A stretch of DNA of 7,525 nt from Nitrososphaera_A sp036522495 (lineage in GTDB: Archaea; Thermoproteota; Nitrososphaeria; Nitrososphaerales; Nitrososphaeraceae), in the NCBI GenBank assembly GCA_036522495.1, contig DATDFS010000059.1, positions 1-7,525 on the forward strand, read 5' to 3'. Positions 1-5,316 of this stretch are shown here, in pieces; within the stretch, counting starts at the first letter, position 1; each line of letters begins with the position of its first letter. The position numbers and the translations under genes were made by a program. The notes under the pieces are model-generated. The model had not been told where the DNA came from. It worked only from the letters and a program-made list of their open reading frames with translations, and made no database searches.

Positions 1-1
1 G

Positions 2-148
2 AAGTACGTTGATATTAATATGCTAAATAATTCAATATTTTATATCTGTGGTCCTCCTAGCATGCTAAAAGCTATGCAGGCTTTGCTCCAAGAAGATTTA
101 ACAATTCCGAAAGAAAGAATAAAAGTGGAAGAGTTTACAGGTTATTAA
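2..148 (+). CDS. C-terminal end of an FAD/NAD(P)-binding oxidoreductase (ferredoxin reductase-like), cut by window edge
   Basis: Only the last 48 codons are present; the start lies outside the window. The peptide contains FYICGPPSMLKAM followed by a short helix and the ending VEEFTGY. The CGPPxM motif is the conserved end of the NAD(P)-binding domain in the ferredoxin-NADP+ reductase superfamily, where the Cys-Gly-Pro loop sits by the nicotinamide. A terminal aromatic residue (here Tyr) after an E-x-F stretch is also typical of the family. Such proteins move electrons between NAD(P)H and a flavin, often with an iron-sulfur or haem partner; the partner cannot be told from this fragment. The stop is 28 bp before a broken short-chain dehydrogenase on the same strand, so the two may once have been co-transcribed. 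The family call is firm and the exact substrate is unknown. Confidence 0.85.
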   Translation, partial: KYVDINMLNNSIFYICGPPSMLKAMQALLQEDLTIPKERIKVEEFTGY

Positions 149-176
149 AAAGTACTGATCACTCATAATACAGAAG

Positions 177-526
177 ATGACACACATATACACACATCAA
201 ATAGCACACAAAATTGCAGTTGTTATAGGATCTAGCAGAGGAATAGGAAAAGCCATAGTAATAGCATTTGCTAAATCAAATAAATATTCCGGCATAGTTA
301 CAAACGCTAGGAAGATTGAAGAAGCACAAACCGTCTCTGATGAAATAAACAGGATGGATTGTGAATCAGTTGCACTAGGAGCTGACGTCTCAAAGGAAAG
401 TGATTGTGTTACGTTAATAGAAGAAACTATCAAACATTTTTCGTAGATGGTGGTATGACTTTGTATCCTAGTTTTGGTATAAGTCCAAAACATATTGCGG
501 AGCAGCATGGTAGTAGTACTAAATAA
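177..526 (+). pseudogene. Short-chain dehydrogenase/reductase (SDR) pseudogene with large internal deletion
   Basis: An ATG at 177 opens a frame of 89 codons ending at the TAG at 444-446. It carries the SDR N-terminus: a beta strand followed by GSSRGIGKA (residues 18-26, the Gly-rich dinucleotide-binding turn) and GADVSKES (around residue 70, the Asp-Val that contacts adenine). The protein stops at HFS, just where a normal SDR continues into the NNAG region. In another frame, from about 440 to the TAA at 524-526, the sequence reads FVDGGMTLYPSFGISPKHIA and on to the end. This is the characteristic C-terminus of glucose-dehydrogenase-type SDRs. An intact member has about 250-270 residues, so roughly 140 residues, including NNAG and the Ser-Tyr-Lys catalytic centre, are missing and the ends are joined out of frame near 435-443. 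The product cannot be an active dehydrogenase. Confidence 0.85.
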
Positions 527-650
527 CAAGATAGAGTACGTAACAAAAAATTTTCATTTGTGTGAATGATAGAATCACAATATTTGACCAATATGAATAC
601 GATAGAATAGCCAATAATAGTAAACATGTTGTTCTTATGGATATTGTTTC
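527..650. other. Gap between SDR remnant and glycosidase gene
   Basis: About 125 bases separate the converging ends of the SDR remnant and the minus-strand glycosidase. No gene is visible. An A-run at about 545-550 reads as a T-run on the minus strand, roughly 100 nt beyond the glycosidase stop. It could serve as an archaeal T-rich termination site, but it is weak. Confidence 0.3.
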
Positions 651-2072
651 TTATGTTTCTGTGGTTGTTTGAGGAGGAAGGGAATTTTGTCTTATGAGGA
701 TATCTGCAATGGCTATTCTTACAGTTGATATTCCTGTTCTGAAGGGGTATGCTCCATTTCCTTGGTCGGTAATTGGATTTATCCATTCATAGAATGTATG
801 TATGTGTGGATGTTCCTCAGAAGCAAGCTTAGAAAGTAGAATGTCACATTCTTCAATTCGGTTAAACCTGCTTCTAGCCAGCATTTCTATCCCTGTAGTC
901 CAAGGCCAAAAAGTTTGGTTATGGTATTGGTATGGTTTAAGAAGCCACGGGCCAGTACTCTTTAGCTCAGCTTCTGTTACCAGCGGCCATTTATCCTTCC
1001 AAACTCTACTTCTAATAGCATCAAGGGTACTAATGGCTCTATTGTGTAGATTCTGGTGAATGGTTTTTTTTGGTTCTTGCTGCTGCTTTTGCTGATCATG
1101 GATTCTAAAATTATCATTAGCCGTATTCTCTGTGATTGCAACCAAGTAAAATGATGTATCTTGGGTTAATGTTCGGTATGGGCCACCTATGTGATGCGAC
1201 TCTTGGATATCTAAATAGCAACGATCCTCTTCTGACCATAGTCTTTGCTCTACTGCATGTATGGTCTTATCTGCTAATTCCATTAATCTATCAGCCTCTC
1301 TATCTCTTCCCAGTTTCGATAGTAAGGCGGAAAGGTTATTTAGAGCAAGTATCCAACAGGCTTGGTCATAAACGATTTTACCAGCTCTCAGAATAGTATC
1401 CATCCAGTCTTCGTTATGATTTTGTTCTAATAATCCATCATTATCAATATCGCGACTATTCATGTATTCAATTGCTCTTAGCATACGGGGAACTGCCAAT
1501 TTGATAACTTCTGAGGGATTTGTTATCCCGATCTTTGAGAGCAACGCAGAAACATAATCTGATGAGTGTTCCGAGGCTATGGTTGGTGGTGGAAATGATG
1601 AATTTTCAGAGGAGTGTTCCTGCTCATATTTCAACAAAGACCTAGCCAAAATCCATGAGCTTGTCGATATCATCAATGCTGTAGAATCAATATCTGGATT
1701 TTGTCCGTAGATTTCAGAGAAACCGGCTTGATATATAGTTGTAGGAAGCGCTCCTTCAAACTCCTTTTGCTTGTCTACACTAGCTACCTCAGATAAAAAT
1801 TTCATTTCTGGTGACCCTCTGCCATAAACTAACTTTTCCTTGTCCGGTGAGATTTGATGAGACCATATCTGATAAATCTGTTGGCAGACTCCATCAATAT
1901 TGCCAGAGAGGAACCAATCTCTGAGAATATATGATGCATCTCTACACCATATTGCCTGATAAACTCCACCGGGGTTAACTCCTTGGAGTGCATGCTCTTG
2001 TGTTTTCTGTATGAATCTGTTTGCTTTTGTAATAAAGGCTTCCGAGATATAAGCAGTAGAATTATTAGACAT
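651..2072 (-). CDS. Six-hairpin glycosidase-like protein (amylo-alpha-1,6-glucosidase / GH15-GH63-like)
   Basis: This 473-residue protein has no signal peptide or membrane segment, so it is probably cytoplasmic. Its motif order fits the (alpha/alpha)6 toroid of six-hairpin glycosidases: WCRDASYILRDW at 42-53, an Arg-Asp pair as in the -1 subsite of glycogen debranching enzymes; DIDSTALMI near 127-135; DNDGLLEQNHNEDWMDT at 210-226, the acidic region where the general acid normally lies; FWPWTTGIEMLAR near 390-405; and FYEWINP with Glu429 followed by GNGAYPFRTGIS, resembling the position of the catalytic base. The likely role is hydrolysis of alpha-glucosidic bonds in glycogen, trehalose or related glucans; the substrate is inference. 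A Gln/Lys-rich insert (DQQKQQQEPKK) and a Ser-rich loop near 153-171 look like surface insertions. The ATG at 2072 has a TATA-like box about 27 nt upstream, which suits a leaderless transcript. The gene is divergent from the small zinc-finger gene. Confidence 0.8.
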   Translation of the reverse strand: MSNNSTAYISEAFITKANRFIQKTQEHALQGVNPGGVYQAIWCRDASYILRDWFLSGNIDGVCQQIYQIWSHQISPDKEKLVYGRGSPEMKFLSEVASVDKQKEFEGALPTTIYQAGFSEIYGQNPDIDSTALMISTSSWILARSLLKYEQEHSSENSSFPPPTIASEHSSDYVSALLSKIGITNPSEVIKLAVPRMLRAIEYMNSRDIDNDGLLEQNHNEDWMDTILRAGKIVYDQACWILALNNLSALLSKLGRDREADRLMELADKTIHAVEQRLWSEEDRCYLDIQESHHIGGPYRTLTQDTSFYLVAITENTANDNFRIHDQQKQQQEPKKTIHQNLHNRAISTLDAIRSRVWKDKWPLVTEAELKSTGPWLLKPYQYHNQTFWPWTTGIEMLARSRFNRIEECDILLSKLASEEHPHIHTFYEWINPITDQGNGAYPFRTGISTVRIAIADILIRQNSLPPQTTTET

Positions 2073-2094
2073 TGCTTCTACTGTGCTATATTTG

Positions 2095-2103
2095 CTTTAT
2101 AAG
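2095..2103 (-). promoter_or_regulatory. TATA-like box for glycosidase gene
   Basis: Read on the minus strand this is CTTATAAAG, centred about 27 nt before the ATG at 2072. That is the distance expected between an archaeal TATA box and a start codon that doubles as the transcription start. It is assigned by sequence and spacing only. Confidence 0.5.
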
Positions 2104-2140
2104 ACTTATCTGCTGCAATTGAAACTCTTAACAATGATAT

Positions 2141-2148
2141 ATTATATA
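2141..2148 (+). promoter_or_regulatory. TATA-like box for C2H2 zinc-finger gene
   Basis: ATTATATA lies about 32 nt before the TTG at 2177 and faces away from the glycosidase promoter. The two TATA-like elements are about 40 bp apart, so both genes would share one short divergent control region. Confidence 0.4.
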
Positions 2149-2176
2149 CATAGTAAAAAGAGATGACACAAATAAA

Positions 2177-2326
2177 TTGAATTCATCTGATGATGCGCAT
2201 GAGGATCTTTCCAAATACTACAAATGTAGATCATGTGGAATGCAGTTTGACAACCTTGGCGATATGCAGAGACATATATTGGTAGAGCACATGCAGAAAG
2301 GAGATATTATATCAGAAAAAGAATAG
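2177..2326 (+). CDS. Small single-finger C2H2 zinc-finger protein
   Basis: This frame encodes 49 residues with one classical finger: YKCRSCGMQFDNLGDMQRHILVEH, a C-x2-C-x12-H-x4-H arrangement with Cys17, Cys20, His33 and His38 plus the Phe and Leu/Met core positions at 24 and 30. An acidic N-terminus (NSSDDAHEDLSKY) precedes it and a short charged tail follows. Single-finger proteins of this size are common in Thaumarchaeota and are presumed to bind nucleic acid or a protein partner; the target is unknown. The frame has no ATG. TTG at 2177 is the only usual start after the in-frame stop at 2135-2137. An ATG at 2163 sits in another frame and hits a stop after five codons; a one-base change there would join it to the finger. 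The start is therefore uncertain, but the finger is not. Confidence 0.7.
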   Translation: MNSSDDAHEDLSKYYKCRSCGMQFDNLGDMQRHILVEHMQKGDIISEKE

Positions 2327-2675
2327 AAAAATGAGATCATACGTCACAATAATGTAAGAGTACTAGTAATCTATGTATAATTACTAGTTGGTTGGTGTAC
2401 CCTTATGTCTATTTGTTCTTTACATTCTTTTTCATTTACCCCGGTAGTAATAGTATTGATAATGATAATACACCATATACTACATTTTAACTAGTCTATA
2501 ACATAACGAAAACTGGTATGTGGTCTGTAAGTTTGAAAGACACTTCTTGTGATGTAAATAATGCCACTTACTTGAATCCCAAGAAATTTCATTTGATAGT
2601 ATTTTTTCCTGTTCGAGATTGGACGATGAAAATAACTATGTGTAGTACTAAAGGGATGGAAATAGTAATAATAGT
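2327..2675. other. Gap with inverted repeat, no firm gene
   Basis: This stretch of about 350 bases lies between the zinc-finger gene and the broken cyclase. It contains a perfect 9-bp inverted repeat at 2362-2388 and a possible 53-codon frame at 2518-2679, both listed separately. No RNA gene or mobile element is recognisable. Confidence 0.5.
2362..2388. repeat. Perfect 9-bp inverted repeat
   Basis: ACTAGTAAT at 2362-2370 is the exact reverse complement of ATTACTAGT at 2380-2388, with a 9-base spacer. It begins 36 bp after the zinc-finger stop. It could be a hairpin in the transcript or a binding site for a dimeric regulator. The stem is AT-rich and no T-run follows directly, so an intrinsic terminator is less likely. 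Confidence 0.6.
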
Positions 2676-2679
2676 ATGA
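2518..2679 (+). CDS. Possible 53-aa protein overlapping the start of the broken cyclase
   Basis: The ATG at 2518 opens a 53-codon frame (MWSVSLKDTSCDVNNATYLN and onward, ending GMEIVIIV). Its TGA overlaps the cyclase ATG at 2676 in an ATGA arrangement typical of translational coupling. A TATA-like CTATAACA lies about 22 nt before the ATG. No family is recognised and no domain is visible. Because the region is AT-rich and the cyclase downstream is dead, a chance frame is at least as likely as a real gene. Confidence 0.2.
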   Translation: MWSVSLKDTSCDVNNATYLNPKKFHLIVFFPVRDWTMKITMCSTKGMEIVIIV

Positions 2680-3197
2680 ATAATGTGGAGAAAAAAGGAA
2701 ATAATAGTGGTGTAATTACAATTTCAGGAGCATTCCATGATCTGACTCATTTGATAAGTCAAGACATGCCGGTATATCCTGGTGATCCGCAGCCAGAATT
2801 TGAGGCTTCTGCTACAATAGAAAAGGAAGAAGCCAATGTTACCCGTATAGTTATAGGCTCTCATACTGGTACTCATGTAGATGCTCAAAGGCACTTATTT
2901 GCGGATGGACAGGGTTTGATAAAGAATCATTAGATAAATTCATAGGTGAATCAGTAATATTGGATTTGTCAAACATACCTATTGGCAATGGAATGACAGA
3001 TGTTGACCTTGATAATTATTCTAAAATAGTCAAAGAAAACGATATTCTCCTTCTGTACACAGATATGTGATAAATGGAGAAAAGATGAAATCATTAGAAA
3101 TAACTTTACATATCTGGAGCCATCTGCTGCTGATTGGATCATTGACCATGGCATCAAATGTGTTGGAATAGATACAAAAGGATGTATTTATCGATGA
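2676..3197 (+). pseudogene. Cyclase-family (kynurenine formamidase-like) pseudogene, two frameshifts and lost C-terminus
   Basis: From the ATG at 2676 the frame encodes FHDLTHLISQDMPVYPGDPQP (from residue 20) and SHTGTHVDAQRH (62-73), the metal-binding H-x-G-T-H-x-D-x-x-x-H signature of the cyclase family (PF04199). Intact members hydrolyse amides such as N-formylkynurenine using a divalent metal. The frame closes at a TAG at 2931-2933. Homology continues in another frame from about 2915 (FDKESLDKFIGESVILDLSN to LLLYTD) until a TGA at 3068. It then returns to the first frame from about 3066: CDKWRKDEIIRNNFTYLEPS and then AADWIIDHGIKCVGIDT. After GIDT (3176) the family's C-terminal third is absent and a TGA closes the frame at 3195-3197. 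One lost base near 2915 and one gained base near 3065 explain the two shifts. The usual Pro in the signature is Gln71 here. Confidence 0.85.
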
Positions 3198-3228
3198 AGA
3201 ATGGACAAGTAAACTCAAAAGAGTCATC

Positions 3229-3262
3229 AAGAAAGAAGGAGAAGAAGAGGAAGAAGAAAAAA
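3229..3262 (+). repeat. 34-nt uninterrupted purine tract, GAA/GAG-rich
   Basis: Every base from 3229 to 3262 is A or G, mostly GAA and GAG triplets. It lies just after the last recognisable cyclase codons. In one frame (3172-3279, no start codon) it encodes a run of Glu inside KLKRVIKKEGEEEEEEKTS, ending at a TAG. This may be the tail of another gene joined to the cyclase remnant or a simple-sequence expansion. Confidence 0.6.
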
Positions 3263-3442
3263 CATCAATCTTGCAATAGTTCAGCTAATAATCATTATTC
3301 TGGCTTTAGTCCGGGAACAGCCAATATATTCAGAAAGATGGTTGGTTTGCCAGGAGCCACATGGAAGGAAAAATCGCATTCACTTACTAATACCCACCCA
3401 CCAATCAAAGCAAAGTACTCTCTGACTTTATGACATAAAGCT

Positions 3443-3577
3443 TCATAATTGTGTCTTACTAATTTGTTGTTGTTCTTCTATTCTTGCTGTTCTATCTATG
3501 AGTGTAGATCCATTAACAGCAGCGCCTATATATTGCAATGCCGCCAAAAGTATTACGAACTTTTTTCTCATTTTCAT
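3443..3577 (-). CDS. Small 44-aa peptide with hydrophobic N-terminus
   Basis: The ATG at 3577 (or the in-frame ATG at 3571) opens MKMRKKFVILLAALQYIGAA followed by VNGSTLIDRTARIEEQQQIS and KTQL. Two or three Lys/Arg precede a hydrophobic stretch (about residues 7-21), as in a signal peptide or single membrane anchor with a hydrophilic tail of about 23 residues. I do not recognise a family. A TATA-like stretch (TTATATCG on the minus strand, about 3612-3619) lies 35-42 nt before the ATG, inside or just beyond the end of the hemerythrin gene. After the stop, a different minus-strand frame stays open for 60 codons (3298-3477). The 44-aa product could therefore be the front of a frameshifted longer gene. 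The amino-acid composition looks genuine; confidence is moderate. Confidence 0.45.
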   Translation of the reverse strand: MKMRKKFVILLAALQYIGAAVNGSTLIDRTARIEEQQQISKTQL

Positions 3578-3597
3578 TAATACTTTTGACAATTTCT

Positions 3598-3603
3598 AAA
3601 AAA
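3598..3603 (-). terminator. T-run after hemerythrin gene
   Basis: On the minus strand six consecutive T residues follow the hemerythrin stop codon by about 22 nt, inside an AT-rich context. Archaeal intrinsic termination mostly needs only a T-rich run. A small peptide gene starts shortly after, so read-through is possible. Confidence 0.35.
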
Positions 3604-3624
3604 GATATTACGATATAACCATAC

Positions 3625-4245
3625 TCATTCATTTTTCATCCATTGCCTACCTTCCAGGTATTCTATTAGCCGTATCATTTGCTCTACCCTATCCGTACCT
3701 CCTATTCGGTTTCTACATACATCATAGTGCTCAAGTAGCATTTGATCTTCTTTTGTTGATACGCTACCTTTCTCTTCTATTAAATCAAAAAATTTATCCT
3801 CTTTTCCTGTGTGATCGGTTATAAAAACAGCATAGGATTTGAGGAATCGTGCTACCGGCTCTTTTATTTTTCGATCTTCATCCTCTAGTTTGGTTTCTTC
3901 TAGGTCTCCTGTTTCTTTTAATTCCTTTCTGTGCTTGTTTTGTTTCCAGGCCTTTAGTTCTCTTCTAAGCATGATGGCAATTCTTCTGCCAAGCTCATGT
4001 TCGATTAGAAATTTGCGAATATCTTCTGCAAACCCATTTTTGTCTTTCGTTTCGGGGAAGTAAGCTTGTTCTTCTTTGCCATGGTGGAACCTATCTACAA
4101 ATTCCTCTATCACTACAGAAATGATTTCTATGTGTTCTATTGGAATATCTTCGTCAGTATAAAGTTTATCTGAGCATCTTTCAATTATATTCTTTAATCT
4201 TCTCACAGCAACATGATCCTGTTTAAGATCTTTTGTGGCATACAA
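3625..4245 (-). CDS. Hemerythrin-like HHE cation-binding domain protein
   Basis: This 206-residue, highly charged, all-helical protein has no signal peptide. Ligand-like residues occur in the order expected for an HHE four-helix bundle: His11 in LKQDHVAVRR; His54/His55 with Glu58/Glu59 in FHHGKEEQAYFP; His83 in IEHELGRR; and His145 with Glu149 in ITDHTGKEDKFF. These would hold a non-haem di-iron site that binds oxygen, nitric oxide or peroxide. In bacteria and archaea such proteins serve in oxygen/NO sensing, iron handling or repair of damaged centres; which applies here is unknown. A charged linker rich in Lys and Glu (about 98-128) separates the two halves. The only usual start before the first conserved helix is TTG at 4245, because the upstream in-frame stop is at 4255-4257. 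An ATG at 4241 is out of frame. A TATA-like TAATATATTA at 4276-4285 suits a short leader. Confidence 0.85.
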   Translation of the reverse strand: MYATKDLKQDHVAVRRLKNIIERCSDKLYTDEDIPIEHIEIISVVIEEFVDRFHHGKEEQAYFPETKDKNGFAEDIRKFLIEHELGRRIAIMLRRELKAWKQNKHRKELKETGDLEETKLEDEDRKIKEPVARFLKSYAVFITDHTGKEDKFFDLIEEKGSVSTKEDQMLLEHYDVCRNRIGGTDRVEQMIRLIEYLEGRQWMKNE

Positions 4246-4275
4246 AGTTAGACGTTATTATGATGAATTTTGTAG

Positions 4276-4285
4276 TAATATATTA
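4276..4285 (-). promoter_or_regulatory. TATA-like box for hemerythrin gene
   Basis: TAATATATTA is symmetrical and centred about 35 nt before the TTG at 4245. It would give a leader of roughly 8-10 nt if transcription starts about 26 nt downstream. This rests on spacing and composition only. Confidence 0.4.
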
Positions 4286-4341
4286 TTATGGGAGTCATCA
4301 TGGAAGTTCCTACGAAATAGAAAAAAAGAGCAAGGATCTAA

Positions 4342-4620
4342 TTAACCGAACCACTACATGCAGGAATAGAATTCCACCGAAGCAAACATCTGGTTGACAC
4401 AAACCAATCCCTTACAGCCGTTTGGAATCAGTAACCATGATCATTATACCCACCTGATAAAACGTTACCAGAAGCCAAGACAATTAATACTATTATAGAA
4501 ATGGCAGATCCAGCAACTGTCAATTAGGAATTGATATACATGAATGAAGTCTGTGGACCTACTACCGTCCAACAAACTTTGTGCTACAGGTACCATCAAT
4601 CTACAATAAGTATGCATCCG
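4342..4620 (+). pseudogene. Possible degraded gene of unknown family
   Basis: One forward frame reads LTEPLHAGIEFHRSKHLVDT then NQSLTAVWNQ, a TAA at 4432 and a TGA at 4438, then SLYPPDKTLPEAKTINTIIE and MADPATVN, a TAG at 4525, then ELIYMNEVCGPTTVQQTL. The segments between stops have balanced, soluble-protein composition and share one frame, as expected of a gene with accumulated nonsense mutations. I cannot name a family. It may also be chance. Confidence 0.3.
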
Positions 4621-4703
4621 ATAATAAGTAATATCTTAACGTGCATTAGTCTTTTTCCATTCTTATCTCTAGCAAGCTGTTATTATCTTTTTATTGCGCT
4701 TCA

Positions 4704-4730
4704 CTTTTTTTCTTCTTTTTCTTTTCTTTC
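4704..4730 (+). repeat. 27-nt pyrimidine tract
   Basis: All bases from 4704 to 4730 are C or T, mostly T. A T-rich run like this could terminate transcription coming from the left on the plus strand, although no intact plus-strand gene precedes it. It also makes the overlapping forward frame (4531-4818) an artificial string of Phe and Ser. Confidence 0.5.
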
Positions 4731-4814
4731 ACAATTTTCCTTCGTCATTCTCCATACTCCAATCAGCTCTAAACCTACTGAGCTGCAAACATATTGCAGA
4801 CCATTTGATTTTTA

Positions 4815-4973
4815 TTGATAACATTTTCTAACGAACTGAGAAAGGATCGTTTTATTATCACAAAAGGTCGGCTTGAACCCATAGTATTCTCCAAATCATT
4901 CGAGATATCATTACAGTATAGTCATAGTAGACTTTATCGAAGTATGTATTTTATGATCCACCATCTAGGGTGA
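4815..4973 (+). CDS. Possible 52-aa protein, unrecognised
   Basis: A TTG at 4815 opens a 52-codon frame: after the start ITFSNELRKDRFIITKGRLE and on through PIVFSKSF, ending MIHHLG before a TGA. The alternation of charged and beta-prone residues looks more like real protein than the flanking frames. There is no ATG near the front and no recognised family. It lies within a decayed stretch, so it may be a fragment of a lost gene. Confidence 0.25.
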   Translation: MITFSNELRKDRFIITKGRLEPIVFSKSFEISLQYSHSRLYRSMYFMIHHLG

Positions 4974-4977
4974 TCAT
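4953..4977. repeat. Imperfect inverted repeat with ATGATC/GATCAT arms
   Basis: ATGATC at 4953-4958 pairs with GATCAT at 4972-4977, and inner CC/GG bases pair after a two-base mismatch. The loop is about 5 bases. It sits at the end of the possible 52-aa frame and could be a weak hairpin or operator. It is a direct observation without assigned function. Confidence 0.4.
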
Positions 4978-5275
4978 AATGAAAAAAATGCCCGTATTAA
5001 TACTACATTTCAGTACATGTCTATGCCATATGGTGTATTACTCCTTCTTGGAATAGATCATTAGTCTCTTTTAACATTCTTAATTGTGTATCTGTGTTTT
5101 TAAGGTATTTCTGTATAAGCTGGGATATGATTCATAATTTTACCAGTGGGATTGTATGCTTTTCAAGTTGCTAGATATCTGACCTTTTACTATCCTCTTT
5201 AAATTTTGTAGATTTCTTCTGCTTCTGTCCTTGTCTTTACTTTGACGATCTAATTTCCAGCTGTTTTCAATAGGA

Positions 5276-5288
5276 TTATTTATCTATA
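5276..5288 (+). promoter_or_regulatory. TATA-like element before the DUF424-RIO1-KH cluster
   Basis: An AT-only stretch broken by one C (TTATTTATCTATA) is centred about 35 nt before the TTG at 5317. It is the best candidate promoter for the three-gene cluster, giving a short leader. Confidence 0.4.
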
Positions 5289-5316
5289 GACCACAATCAT
5301 AAAGCCATTACACAGT

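Larger units (their letters stand above)
4286..5316. other. About 1 kb low-density region with coding-like fragments
   Basis: No intact gene of normal length is visible. The stretch holds a plus-strand frame from 4342 to about 4620 with coding-like peptide segments cut by several stops, a 52-codon TTG-started frame at 4815-4973, a start-less minus-strand open fragment at 5021-5131, a 27-nt pyrimidine tract at 4704-4730, and two small inverted repeats (4783-4799 and 4953-4977). The impression is of one or more decayed genes, perhaps with regulatory sequence for the downstream translation cluster at the far right. Confidence 0.5.

Noticed and set aside
197..786. Minus-strand open frames at 197-529 and 430-786
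   Set aside because: They lie opposite the SDR remnant and the glycosidase C-terminus and show no family features. They are shadows of the real reading frames.
802..1396. Plus-strand open frames at 802-1059 and 1136-1396
   Set aside because: They are antisense to the well-supported glycosidase gene and have no recognisable motifs.
2969..3230. Minus-strand open frames at 2969-3157 and 3030-3230
   Set aside because: They are antisense to the cyclase remnant, whose plus-strand frames carry clear family motifs.
3158..3433. Plus-strand 91-codon frame rich in Lys/Arg/Ser
   Set aside because: It starts out of frame inside the cyclase remnant and its basic run comes from the purine tract. No family is recognised, and a minus-strand alternative exists over its second half.
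3839..4063. Plus-strand 74-codon frame
   Set aside because: It is the shadow of the hemerythrin gene; its Ser/Phe richness is the complement of Lys/Glu codons.
4783..4799. CTGCAA/TTGCAG inverted repeat
   Set aside because: Six-base arms with a 5-base spacer occur readily by chance and nothing nearby gives it a role.
4531..4818. Plus-strand 95-codon frame with a membrane-like Phe/Ser/Leu stretch
   Set aside because: The hydrophobic part is produced by the pyrimidine tract at 4704-4730. Only its front (to about 4620) resembles protein, and that is reported as part of a possible remnant.
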